From: Moraxellaceae bacterium
GTDB lineage: Bacteria > Pseudomonadota > Gammaproteobacteria > Pseudomonadales > Moraxellaceae
DNA length: 16,317 nucleotides
Assembly: GCA_024234595.1 (NCBI GenBank)
Contig: JACKNZ010000031.1
Span: forward strand, 1-16,317
Direction: 5' to 3'
The translations under genes were made by a program, and so were the position numbers. Positions within the stretch are counted from its first letter, which is position 1. Each line of letters begins with the position of its first letter. Positions 5,817-13,452 of this stretch are shown piece after piece. The notes below the pieces were generated by a model, which was given only the letters and a program-made list of their open reading frames with translations, was not told the origin of the DNA and searched no databases.

Positions 5817-8339
5817 ATGATGGGTTATTTAGCCAAACAGCTTCAACAACTGCTCCTGCTTTGGGTGGGGCTATGGTTGTGTGTTGCTGTTAGTGCTAAT
5901 CCGATTGTGTTGGATAATAAAACCACGGCAATGACACTCAGTAAAGATATTGAGTATTTTGCCGATAATAGCCTTGAATACACCTTAGACGACCTTCAAT
6001 ACGAAGCTAAGCGTGGCGTAAATCGTTGGCAAAAAGCCAATGGTTTTATCCCCAATTATGGGTTTACCAAGGCGGCTTATTGGGTCAAAGTGACGCTCAA
6101 TAATCAAACAAATCATACGGATTGGATTTTGCACTTTGAATATCCGTTAATGGATGAGTTGCAGTTATATACCCTTAATGCCAATCAACAATATGCCTTG
6201 CAATATACCACAGGTGATGCTTACCCCTTCTCGCAACGCCCGATTAAAGACAGGGGGTTTGCGCTACCAATACATTTACAAGCACAACAAACACAAACCA
6301 TTTATTTACGTTTGCAAAGCCGTGACTCGATGATTATTGCCATGAGTTTGTTAACGCCTGATGGTTTTAGGGGCGAGCAACAAAACGAAAGTTTTTGGTT
6401 TGGTATGTATTATGGCGCAGTGTTGATTATTTTACTGTTTAATGCCTATTTGTATTTTATGCTTCGTGACCGCAATCATTTGCATTATGTGGCAGTATTG
6501 GGGTGTTATGCAGTCATTGAACTTAGTTTAAATGGTATGGGAACGGTATATTTTTGGGGCGAATTTCCCGAAGTGGCCAAACGCTTACGTCCATTTGCCA
6601 TTAGTTTATTTGCCATTGCCAGTTTGGTGCTCACTAAATCATTTTTAGATATTAAACATATCACTGTGAGTAAAGTAAATCTTGACCCACTTTTTTTTGG
6701 TTTTGCCACTATTAGTTTAATTGGTTCGGTAATATTTCCATTTACCTTGTCTATTCAATTGTCAATGATGATTGCTTTTTTAACAGCGCCGATTATGTAT
6801 GGAGCGGGTATTTATACGTGGCAACAAGGTAGTCGATTGGGCAAATATTTTACCTTAGGTTGGTCGGGCTTGGTTGTAGGTGGCATGGTCAGTGTATTAC
6901 GTGCCTTTGATATCTTGCCAGTGAACTTTTGGACGACTTACGGTGCACAGCTAGGCTCTATTGCTACTTTGTTAATTTTAAATAATGCACTTACTGATAG
7001 AATGCGTGTTTTGCAGCGCGAAAATGACAAATCGCAACAATTACGTTTGCAACAACAGGAAGAAGCCAATCGTTTGCTTGACCAAAAAGTACGCGACCGT
7101 ACCGAAGCTTTATTGTTAAAAACCGAAGAAGCCGAACGAGCCAAACACGAAGCAGAAATGGCCGCCAAAATCAAAAGCGAGTTTTTGGCTAATATGAGTC
7201 ACGAAGTGCGTACGCCCATGAATGGCATGATAGGTATGACACAGTTATTAGCTGATACGCCACTTAATCAAGAACAAAAGCATTATATCAATACCATTCA
7301 GTCCTCGTGTGAAGCATTATTACGCATTATCAACGATATTTTGGATTACTCTAAAATAGAAGCAGGCAAACTCGACGTAGAACATACTAATTTTAATTTG
7401 CATCAATTATTAACGGAGTGTGCCTTGCTGTTTGCCTTGCCTGCTAAAGAGCGTGGCTTGCCCATTAAAACCGAAATTATGCCCGATGTGCCGTGTTGGA
7501 TGGTGGGCGACCCGACCCGTATTCGGCAAGTACTTATCAATATGTTGGGGAATGCTTATAAATTTACCGAACGCGGTGCAGTGACCTTACGTGCCTATTT
7601 GCGGGAGGATAAAGGTGCTGACGGGGTATTTGTACAGTTTGAAGTACAAGATACGGGTATTGGTATTACTATGGAACAGCGGGAACGGTTATTTCAATCG
7701 TTTTCGCAGGCTGACTCATCGGTAACACGCAAATATGGCGGTACTGGTTTAGGCTTGGCCATTAGCCGTTCTCTAGTTCGTTTAATGAATGGTGATATTG
7801 GGGTTAAAAGTATTCCCTCTCAAGGTTCTGTATTTTGGTTTTATGTGCAGATGTATCACGGTGTTCAACCACAACAGCAACAAACACCAGCCAAGCCAGT
7901 CACTAAAGCGCATACAGCTTATCCTGATTTATCAGGGCTAAAAATATTGATTGCCGAAGATAATCCTATCAATCAAATGGTGATTGTGGGGATGCTTAAA
8001 AAATACAATATTGTGGCAACGGTAGCGAGTGATGGCTTGGATGCTTTGCAGGTGTTAATGGCCAGCCAAGAGCCCTTTGATGCGGTGCTGATGGACTGCG
8101 AAATGCCTAATATGGATGGTTATACCGCTACTCAGCGCATTAGAGCTTGGGAAGAAAAACAACGTCATGTGCCAACACTGATTTATGGTGTAAGTGCTCA
8201 TGCCTTAGCAGAATATCAGCAACAAGGTTTAGCTTGTGGTATGAATGGTTTTATTGTTAAGCCACTCAAACAAGAGGATTTATCCAAGGCACTGACGGCG
8301 GTGATGGCGCATAAAATGAAGCAAAAATTGGCGCGTTGA
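5817..8339 (+). CDS. Hybrid sensor histidine kinase: 7TMR-DISM sensor, HisKA, HATPase, receiver
   Basis: An 840-residue membrane kinase. A signal peptide (about 1-27, ending AVSA-NP) precedes a periplasmic 7TMR-DISMED2 domain (about 35-175, with GFTKAAYWVKVTLNNQT), a seven-span 7TMR-DISM region (about 190-392) and a Gln/Glu-rich coiled coil (about 395-450). The catalytic core has the H-box NMSHEVRTPMNGMIGM with phospho-acceptor His462, the N-box with Asn579, DTGIGI at 612-617 and GGTGLGL at 641-647. The receiver (about 711-830) has Asp760 (LMDCEMPNMDG) and Lys815 (FIVKP). All key residues are intact, so it should be active. It ends after the receiver with no HPt domain, so a separate phosphotransfer protein is expected. 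DISMED2 domains are often thought to bind carbohydrates; the signal here is unknown. ATGATG at 5817 gives two possible starts. Confidence 0.93.
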   Translation: MMGYLAKQLQQLLLLWVGLWLCVAVSANPIVLDNKTTAMTLSKDIEYFADNSLEYTLDDLQYEAKRGVNRWQKANGFIPNYGFTKAAYWVKVTLNNQTNHTDWILHFEYPLMDELQLYTLNANQQYALQYTTGDAYPFSQRPIKDRGFALPIHLQAQQTQTIYLRLQSRDSMIIAMSLLTPDGFRGEQQNESFWFGMYYGAVLIILLFNAYLYFMLRDRNHLHYVAVLGCYAVIELSLNGMGTVYFWGEFPEVAKRLRPFAISLFAIASLVLTKSFLDIKHITVSKVNLDPLFFGFATISLIGSVIFPFTLSIQLSMMIAFLTAPIMYGAGIYTWQQGSRLGKYFTLGWSGLVVGGMVSVLRAFDILPVNFWTTYGAQLGSIATLLILNNALTDRMRVLQRENDKSQQLRLQQQEEANRLLDQKVRDRTEALLLKTEEAERAKHEAEMAAKIKSEFLANMSHEVRTPMNGMIGMTQLLADTPLNQEQKHYINTIQSSCEALLRIINDILDYSKIEAGKLDVEHTNFNLHQLLTECALLFALPAKERGLPIKTEIMPDVPCWMVGDPTRIRQVLINMLGNAYKFTERGAVTLRAYLREDKGADGVFVQFEVQDTGIGITMEQRERLFQSFSQADSSVTRKYGGTGLGLAISRSLVRLMNGDIGVKSIPSQGSVFWFYVQMYHGVQPQQQQTPAKPVTKAHTAYPDLSGLKILIAEDNPINQMVIVGMLKKYNIVATVASDGLDALQVLMASQEPFDAVLMDCEMPNMDGYTATQRIRAWEEKQRHVPTLIYGVSAHALAEYQQQGLACGMNGFIVKPLKQEDLSKALTAVMAHKMKQKLAR

Positions 8340-8351
8340 GCCTTGTATTGT

Positions 8352-8390
8352 AGTTCTCTCTCCCTGAGGGAGAGAGCTAGAGTGAGGGTT
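8352..8390. repeat. 39-bp REP-like repeat, copy 1
   Basis: Identical over 39 bases to 9463-9501 and in the same orientation. It contains the perfect hairpin CTCTCTCCC-TGA-GGGAGAGAG (8356-8376) followed by CTAGAGTGAGGGTT. It lies between the convergent kinase and helical-protein genes, where the hairpin may also act as a bidirectional transcription stop or RNA 3'-end stabiliser. Confidence 0.8.
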
Positions 8391-8394
8391 TTGA

Positions 8395-9402
8395 TTACCC
8401 CAACAACTCCGCGACCACAGGCGAGTCATAAAATGCTTTAAGTTGCACGTCAATACGTTGTTGAATAAAACCAGATGCTAACATTTGAGCAATCACAGGC
8501 TTGGCAAATAGCAAAATCTCAGTCACTAATTGCTCGCGTGAAATATTTAAATCCGCCAATAGGCTCACCCCGTCTCGGCTTGCAAAGGCATTAAACCAAG
8601 CGGCAATCAGCTCATTAAGCATTTCTTGTGCGTAAGTGGTTTGTCTAAAATGATTCCACACTTTTAAACCTTCATTAATAGCAAAATCAATATCGCTATC
8701 GGCAATATATTGTTTGCCAATAGAAAGCGGTGCGCCTTTGATTTTGTGCCATAATTGGTCGGCAACATGATGAATTTGCTTAGCATCTAAGGTTTTAAGC
8801 AAAATCTTTTCGCTAATATCGACAATTTTTTGGGTGTTTTTGTGCAAATAGCTTTTGAGTGCTGACTCAATAGCCGCATTGCCGCCCGTACTTTCCATTA
8901 AACCTTTGCCCATCTTCATCAGTGAAGACATACCCGGTACTTTTTTGGCCAAAGGATTTTCGTTAACTAAATAATCGTTTAAGGCTTGGTAAACAATATC
9001 TGACAGTAATTTGGCATAAACAGGATTGCCTACAGCAGTATGAATTAAATCTTTGCGTAATTGTTCGTGGCTGGCAATCTTATCAACAATCGCCAAATAG
9101 TCTTTATGTTCTATCAGTTGGTGAATATAGGTTTTATCATTTAAGGGGCTGTTAATAGCCGCTTTGATAAGATGAGATATTTGCTGATGAAGCCCTGTAC
9201 TAACAGCCTGTTGTAAAATATAACGCTGAGCAATACTTTGAATATCTGCGAGTTTAACGACGGCGTTAATCGGTTGCGTTTGTGACCAGTCTAAAAAGGC
9301 ATTGATTTCTTGGTTCAAAGTTGCTTCAACTTGTTCAGGGGCAAATTGGGCTAATAAGTGTTGTTGATGAGCATTAAAAAGAGCGTTTGCTTTGGGTGTC
9401 AT
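8395..9402 (-). CDS. Unrecognised helical protein of 335 residues
   Basis: I do not recognise this family. The product is almost wholly alpha-helical by composition, has no signal peptide, no membrane span and no cysteine, and is rich in Gln, Ala, Leu and Ile. A Gly-rich break (MGKGLMESTGGNAA, about 176-189) divides it into an N-terminal half and a C-terminal half. The C-terminal half looks like short helices with a regular Asp/His/Lys pattern, and ends AFYDSPVVAELLG. It is probably a soluble cytoplasmic protein. The ATG at 9402 is preceded by AAGG-like bases. It shares strand and order with the lipase gene (9514-10509) but is separated from it by a REP-like doublet, so co-transcription is uncertain. 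The 39-bp repeats on both sides suggest it may behave as a separable unit. Confidence 0.75.
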   Translation of the reverse strand: MTPKANALFNAHQQHLLAQFAPEQVEATLNQEINAFLDWSQTQPINAVVKLADIQSIAQRYILQQAVSTGLHQQISHLIKAAINSPLNDKTYIHQLIEHKDYLAIVDKIASHEQLRKDLIHTAVGNPVYAKLLSDIVYQALNDYLVNENPLAKKVPGMSSLMKMGKGLMESTGGNAAIESALKSYLHKNTQKIVDISEKILLKTLDAKQIHHVADQLWHKIKGAPLSIGKQYIADSDIDFAINEGLKVWNHFRQTTYAQEMLNELIAAWFNAFASRDGVSLLADLNISREQLVTEILLFAKPVIAQMLASGFIQQRIDVQLKAFYDSPVVAELLG

Positions 9403-9429
9403 AAAAATAGCCTTTAGTGTCTGTTTTAG

Positions 9430-9501
9430 CCCTCACCCCAACCCTCTCCCAATGGGAGAAGGAGTTCTCTCTCCCTGAGGGAGAGAGCTAGAGTGAGGGT
9501 T
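9430..9501. repeat. REP-like doublet containing 39-bp repeat copy 2
   Basis: The outer ends CCCTCAC (9430-9436) and GTGAGGG (9493-9499) are inverted. Inside are two hairpins: CCCTCTCCC-AAT-GGGAGAAGG (9442-9462, one mismatch) and the perfect CTCTCTCCC-TGA-GGGAGAGAG (9467-9487). The right half, 9463-9501, is the exact copy of 8352-8390. It lies between two same-strand genes, directly after the lipase stop, and may limit read-through or stabilise the lipase mRNA. Confidence 0.8.
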
Positions 9502-9513
9502 GAATGGTACTTG

Positions 9514-10509
9514 TTACTTGGGGGCAGGTGCAAACTTATTGGGCATGGCCTGTGCTTTGGCCAAAAATGCTAAGTAAGCTTCACTGACAGGGTAATCAGC
9601 CTCTAAGATGGGTGTGTGTCCGACATCTTTCAAGATGATGACTTCTTCATTTTTAAGATGTTGTTTAAGTTCGTCAACAACACTAACGTCAATAATGGCA
9701 TCTTTTTCGCCCCAAATCACTAAAGTGGGTGCTTCGATGCTGTGTGCTGCCATTTGAAAAGTATCTGATTTAGTAAACTTCATTTGCTCTATCAGGGCAT
9801 TGATGAGCTTTTCGTGTTCTGGTAGGTGTTTCATGTGAATTTTTTCATAGCCTTCCATCAACTCTTTAGGAATAAATGGCGGCTGATACATGGCAATTTT
9901 GGTGGCCAAACGCTCAAAATCGCCTGTTTTGCGCACTAACATATTTCTAAGGTCTTCGGGTTTAGCAATCAGGGACTTGCCAACTTTATCGTAAACCCCT
10001 GCGGTATCAACTAATAATAGGCTTTTGACTTCTAAAAAATACAAAGCTGAGTACAACACGGCAATGCCACCACCCAGCGAGTGTCCTGCAATATGTAAGT
10101 CTTTTTGAATGCCTAAAGCCAACACAAATTGACGCACCGCATCCGATAAATCGGCTAATTGATAACCAAAATTGGCGGGGGCAATGGTATCGCCATGTGC
10201 AGGTAAGTCGAGCGCAACCACATGATATTGTTTGGTGAGTTTGTGAGCAATACGATTCCAGTTATCGCGTGAGCCCGAAAAACCATGCACTAACAACACG
10301 GTAGGCGCGTCTTTTACACCGCCTTCGCTATAAGCAAAGGTGGTATCACCCACTTTAATGGTTTTGCTTTCGAGGCCAGCCCATTGCCGTTCTTGTTGTA
10401 ATACTGATTGCATCAGCGCAACGCTGTCGGTGACTAATGGTGCGGCAAATGAAAATTGACTAAATGTTGTTAGGCTAATAGCGACACTGAGGATTATTTT
10501 TTTTAGCAT
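9514..10509 (-). CDS. Secreted alpha/beta hydrolase, family-V-type lipase/esterase
   Basis: A 331-residue serine hydrolase with a signal peptide (about 1-22, LKKIILSVAISLTTF...FSFA), so it acts in the periplasm or outside. The fold's key motifs are present: oxyanion-hole HGFSGS (75-80), nucleophile elbow GHSLGGG with Ser144, acid Asp270 in IWGEKDAIID, and His298 in DVGHTPILE. The DLPAHG at 101-106 and the cap region around 175-250 fit the family V lipases known from Moraxella and Psychrobacter. These cleave acyl esters of short to medium chain, though a polyhydroxyalkanoate depolymerase-like role cannot be excluded. No lipase chaperone gene lies next to it, as expected for family V. A predicted -10 box lies 34 bases upstream. 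The outer-membrane protein gene is upstream on the same strand. Confidence 0.88.
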   Translation of the reverse strand: MLKKIILSVAISLTTFSQFSFAAPLVTDSVALMQSVLQQERQWAGLESKTIKVGDTTFAYSEGGVKDAPTVLLVHGFSGSRDNWNRIAHKLTKQYHVVALDLPAHGDTIAPANFGYQLADLSDAVRQFVLALGIQKDLHIAGHSLGGGIAVLYSALYFLEVKSLLLVDTAGVYDKVGKSLIAKPEDLRNMLVRKTGDFERLATKIAMYQPPFIPKELMEGYEKIHMKHLPEHEKLINALIEQMKFTKSDTFQMAAHSIEAPTLVIWGEKDAIIDVSVVDELKQHLKNEEVIILKDVGHTPILEADYPVSEAYLAFLAKAQAMPNKFAPAPK

Positions 10510-10542
10510 GACATAAAACTCGGTTGTTGATGTAGTGGGGTG

Positions 10543-10584
10543 AGTATAAAGAAGCGGTGCAGCTTAATACATTGACACTTGTCA
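10543..10584 (-). promoter_or_regulatory. Candidate lipase promoter with an upstream palindrome
   Basis: Read on the - strand, TATACT (10548-10543) is a good -10 box, with transcription starting near 10536. The matching -35 position (10571-10566, TGTATT) is weak. Immediately upstream lies TGACA-CT-TGTCA (10573-10584 on the + strand), a 5-base-arm palindrome placed where an activator would bind. Weak -35 plus adjacent palindrome suggests activator-dependent expression. Prediction by eye. Confidence 0.3.
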
Positions 10585-10643
10585 TGTTGCTGAAAGCAAT
10601 TTGGGCAAATTTTGGTGGAGTATCTTATAGGAGGGGAAGACAG

Positions 10644-10675
10644 GTAGCGTAGGCTTGCTTGAAGCACCACGCTAC
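10644..10675. repeat. Stem-loop downstream of the outer-membrane protein gene
   Basis: GTAGCGT (10644-10650) pairs with ACGCTAC (10669-10675), and inner GGCTT pairs with AAG..CC with a two-base bulge. It lies about 30 bases past the stop of the - strand gene. No T-run follows in that direction, so it may be an RNA 3'-end stabiliser or dispersed repeat rather than an intrinsic terminator. Nothing else stands out in the 197-base interval 10510-10706 apart from the lipase promoter. Confidence 0.4.
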
Positions 10676-10706
10676 TCAAAAAATGCTACTCAATCAATGT
10701 TAATGG

Positions 10707-11402
10707 CTAAAAACGATAACCAATACTAAAGTTGATAACGGGGTATAAGTTCATGCTGCCTGAATCATCCAGTTCTTTTTGCAAGTCTTTTTCTTCGTTG
10801 GCAACTTGTTGTTGAAAAGCCGCATTATTACTGGTGTTCACCACAATTAACGGATTGTTCACATCCTGAAATGTGCCTGTTGCGGTTAAACTAGCCTTAG
10901 GGTCATCTTGAAACAATACCCCTAAGTCTAATTTGGCATAAACTCGACCATCTTTCATGGCATTGCCCCAACCAATTCCCAAATAGGGGGCGTTATCGCC
11001 TAAATCAATGGCTGCTTTAATTTGACCATCAGGTGCGCTTTTGTACGATTGGCCGTCAATATCGCAGCTAGTAGGGCAGCTTGCCTTTAGGTCAAGGCCA
11101 TTACTGTGTGCCAACCAACCAGCACTGACATAAAAACTACCTGCAAAGGGATGAATATCGGCTAATACGCCATAGCTTTCTAAGTTAATGGTACTGTTGT
11201 AGTCAATGCCACTTTCTTCAAAGTTTTCATCGACTTCGGCTGTTTGTGCCACAACGCGTACATTGATATGCGGTGTCACCGCAAATGTGCCTTGTACGCC
11301 AAAACCCAGTGTGCCTATACCAGCACCCAAAGCAACATCGGTGGCATAACTGGTTTGAGCCAATAAAGCACTACATAAAATGAACGATAATTTTTTTAAC
11401 AT
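10707..11402 (-). CDS. Outer-membrane beta-barrel protein
   Basis: A 231-residue precursor. A signal peptide (about 1-20, LKKLSFILCSALLAQTSYA) is followed by alternating amphipathic strands such as TDVALGAGIGTLGFGVQGTF and HINVRVVAQ, and the protein ends in FSIGYRF, whose terminal Phe is the usual BAM-recognition signal. Two cysteines at about 109 and 113 (SCPTSCD) could form a disulfide in a surface loop. A charged stretch at about 197-215 (VANEEKDLQKELDD) before the final strand is another loop. About eight strands are expected. Ligand and role are unknown. I chose the ATG at 11402 because GGGAA lies 8 bases upstream; a GTG at 11405 adds one residue and is less likely. It is divergent from the GspE-like gene. 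Confidence 0.85.
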   Translation of the reverse strand: MLKKLSFILCSALLAQTSYATDVALGAGIGTLGFGVQGTFAVTPHINVRVVAQTAEVDENFEESGIDYNSTINLESYGVLADIHPFAGSFYVSAGWLAHSNGLDLKASCPTSCDIDGQSYKSAPDGQIKAAIDLGDNAPYLGIGWGNAMKDGRVYAKLDLGVLFQDDPKASLTATGTFQDVNNPLIVVNTSNNAAFQQQVANEEKDLQKELDDSGSMNLYPVINFSIGYRF

Positions 11403-11415
11403 CACATAACTTCCC

Positions 11416-11445
11416 TTGAAAAAACAGTAACACTCACTTTATAGT
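11416..11445 (+). promoter_or_regulatory. Predicted promoter of the GspE-like gene
   Basis: TTGAAA (11416-11421) and TATAGT (11440-11445) are separated by 18 bases. The start would be near 11452, giving a leader of about 59 bases to the ATG at 11511. This supports 11511 over the TTG at 11454. The -10 overlaps the -10 of the opposing promoter. Confidence 0.5.
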
Positions 11446-11466
11446 CAATTTAGTTGTTTTGCACAA
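11438..11466 (-). promoter_or_regulatory. Predicted promoter of the outer-membrane protein gene
   Basis: On the - strand, TTGTGC (11466-11461) and TATAAA (11443-11438) have a 17-base spacer. Transcription would start near 11431, about 29 bases before the ATG at 11402. The -10 shares bases 11440-11443 with the + strand promoter, so the two cannot be opened at the same time. Confidence 0.45.
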
Positions 11467-11510
11467 GATTTAAATTAGTCAATCAAAGCCCACATTATTA
11501 TAGAAGTCTA

Positions 11511-13289
11511 ATGATGAATAAAAATAATCTGTCATATCGAATAGATACCCGTTGGTGTTTAGATGAATTACTCAAAGAGGGACGAATTAGCCAACGTGAT
11601 GCTAATTTGGTTGCTACCACGCCACGTACCCGAGATAAATTACATTGGCATCCATTGCAAATGATTGCTCAATTTGACTTTGTTGACCAAAAAACACCAA
11701 CAACTAAACTTAATATTGATGTTTTAAGTACATGGTTGGCTCAAAAAGCCAATCAGCCCCTATTTCATATTGACCCGTTAAAAATTAACGCAGGCACAGT
11801 CACCGCCATTATGTCTTATGCGTTTGCCGAGCGGCATGGCATTTTGGCAGTACAAGTAGGCAAAGATGAGGTGGTGATTGCCAGTGCTCAGCCGTTTCAT
11901 ACCGAATGGGAAGAAAATTTACAGCACACGCTGAAAAGCAAAAAAATCAAACGAGTGGTGGCTAATCCTGTGCATTTGCACCGTTTTACCATTGAGTTTT
12001 ATAAGTTGGCGCGAGCGATTGAGGGGGCAAATAATAGCGAATCGGTCGCGAGTAATGTCAATCGTGTTGGTAATTTTGAGCAGTTATTAGAATTAGGTAA
12101 TTTGCAAAATCCTGATGCCAATGACCAGCATATTATTAACATTGTTGATTGGTTGTTGCAGTATGCCTTTGACCAACGCGCCAGTGATATTCATTTGGAG
12201 CCGCGTCGGGAGTCGGGCAAAGTGCGTTTTAGAATAGATGGCGTATTGCATAATATTTATGAGTTGCCACCGTTAATAATGAATGCCGTGACCTCGCGTA
12301 TTAAAATTTTGGGACGAATGAATGTTGCCGAAAAGCGCAAACCACAAGACGGTCGTTTAAAAACACGTAATCCCAGTGGACAAGAAATAGAGTTGCGTTT
12401 GGCCACCTTGCCAACCGTCTTTGGCGAAAAATTAGTGATGCGTATTTTTGACCCCGATGTGTTAGTACGAGGTTTTAAAGACTTAGGCTTGGTAGGGGAG
12501 GATTTTGAAAAATGGCAAAAAATGGTGCAAGAGCCTAATGGCATTATTTTGGTGACTGGCCCCACGGGTTCAGGTAAAACCACTACTTTGTACTCAACAC
12601 TCAAACAACTGGCAACCGATGAAGTGAATGTGTGTACAGTCGAAGACCCTATCGAAATGGTCGAGCCAACTTTTAATCAAATGCAAGTGCATCATGCCAT
12701 TGATTTGACCTTTGCCGAAGGCGTGCGTGCCTTAATGCGTCAAGACCCCGATATTATTATGGTCGGTGAAATTAGGGATTACGACACGGCTGATATGGCT
12801 ATTCAAGCCGCTTTAACAGGTCATTTAGTGTTATCGACATTGCATACTAATGATGCGCCTTCTTCAATTATTCGTTTGTTAGATTTGGGTGTGCCTGCTT
12901 TTTTAATTACCTCGACGGTGGTGGGGGTGATGGCGCAACGTTTAGTACGAACCTTATGTCCTCATTGTAAAGTGAGTGTGTCTTGTGACGAAAAAGCATG
13001 GACAGATTTAACCCAACCGTGGTTGTTAAATATGCCTGAGCAAATTTGCGCCCCTCAAGGTTGTTTGGAGTGTCGCGATACAGGCTATTTGGGACGGGTG
13101 GGTTTGTACGAAATTATGATACTGAGCAACGAGGTCAAACGCTTATTAAATGAAAATGCTTCGTTAAACGAAGTTAAAAAACAAGCCTATCGTGAAGGAC
13201 TTTTGCCCTTACGCTTGTCGGGCGCACAAAAGGTAGCACAGGGCTTAACTACTATTGAGGAAGTGTTAAGGGTCGCTCCATTGGGGTAG
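11511..13289 (+). CDS. GspE/PulE-family secretion or pilus assembly ATPase, standing alone
   Basis: The 592-residue product is a cytoplasmic hexameric ATPase of the type II secretion/type IV pilus kind. The N-terminal third (about 1-165) is a GspE-N-like domain that docks to the inner-membrane platform. The motor follows: Walker A GPTGSGKT (350-357, Lys356), an aspartate box around VEDPIEM, Walker B DIIMVGEIRD with Glu420, and the His box LHTNDA. A four-cysteine zinc site (Cys483, Cys486; Cys518, Cys521) marks GspE/PulE types. The sequence VNVCTVEDPIEMVEPTFNQ and the N-terminal region resemble an orphan GspE/PulE group found outside full gsp operons in Pseudomonas and relatives, so gspE is not assigned. 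No gspF, gspG or pil gene is adjacent. The ATG at 11511 (or 11514) is chosen over TTG 11454 because of the promoter position. Confidence 0.92.
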   Translation: MMNKNNLSYRIDTRWCLDELLKEGRISQRDANLVATTPRTRDKLHWHPLQMIAQFDFVDQKTPTTKLNIDVLSTWLAQKANQPLFHIDPLKINAGTVTAIMSYAFAERHGILAVQVGKDEVVIASAQPFHTEWEENLQHTLKSKKIKRVVANPVHLHRFTIEFYKLARAIEGANNSESVASNVNRVGNFEQLLELGNLQNPDANDQHIINIVDWLLQYAFDQRASDIHLEPRRESGKVRFRIDGVLHNIYELPPLIMNAVTSRIKILGRMNVAEKRKPQDGRLKTRNPSGQEIELRLATLPTVFGEKLVMRIFDPDVLVRGFKDLGLVGEDFEKWQKMVQEPNGIILVTGPTGSGKTTTLYSTLKQLATDEVNVCTVEDPIEMVEPTFNQMQVHHAIDLTFAEGVRALMRQDPDIIMVGEIRDYDTADMAIQAALTGHLVLSTLHTNDAPSSIIRLLDLGVPAFLITSTVVGVMAQRLVRTLCPHCKVSVSCDEKAWTDLTQPWLLNMPEQICAPQGCLECRDTGYLGRVGLYEIMILSNEVKRLLNENASLNEVKKQAYREGLLPLRLSGAQKVAQGLTTIEEVLRVAPLG

Positions 13290-13298
13290 TTTGGCTCA

Positions 13299-13334
13299 AA
13301 AAAACAACGTTCATTAAGGTTTTAGTTGTTTTTT
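13299..13334 (+). terminator. AT-rich stem-loop after the GspE-like gene
   Basis: AAAAAACAAC (13299-13308) pairs perfectly with GTTGTTTTTT (13325-13334) over a 16-base loop. The right arm supplies a six-T run. The stem is A/T-rich, so it is a weak or condition-dependent intrinsic terminator. Confidence 0.4.
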
Positions 13335-13373
13335 GGAGGATTTGTGAAAAAGCTGTGCTTTTTTTATGGATAA

Positions 13374-13422
13374 ATAGTCATATAATTTATATGGCTTTGT
13401 GATAAATGCAAAATAGTCACAT
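13374..13422 (+). promoter_or_regulatory. Promoter-operator region of bacteriohemerythrin
   Basis: TATAAT at 13381-13386 is a perfect -10 match but has no good -35 box 17 bases upstream. It is embedded in the odd palindrome CATATAA-T-TTATATG (13379-13393). ATAGTCA occurs at 13374-13380 and again at about 13413-13419. A perfect -10 without -35, inside a palindrome, suggests a regulator-controlled promoter. The 163-base gap 13290-13452 holds nothing else apart from the upstream stem-loop. Confidence 0.35.
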
Positions 13423-13452
13423 AGTTTTAATATTTAGTTTGGAGTACTTTCG

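Noticed and set aside
3127..9501. CRISPR array from the repeated CTCTCCC motifs
   Set aside because: The copies are kilobases apart, palindromic and intergenic, with no regular spacers; they fit REP-like elements.
8352..9501. Composite transposon around the helical gene
   Set aside because: The repeats are only 39 bp, there is no transposase or target-site duplication, and the same repeat family occurs elsewhere.
11454..11510. TTG-initiated extension of the GspE-like protein by 19 residues
   Set aside because: It begins about 2 bases from the predicted transcription start, lacks a ribosome-binding site, and the added residues do not resemble the family.
12257..12604. Long open frame antisense to the GspE-like ATPase
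   Set aside because: It lies over the most conserved Walker region of a clear gene, has no family resemblance and no ribosome-binding site.
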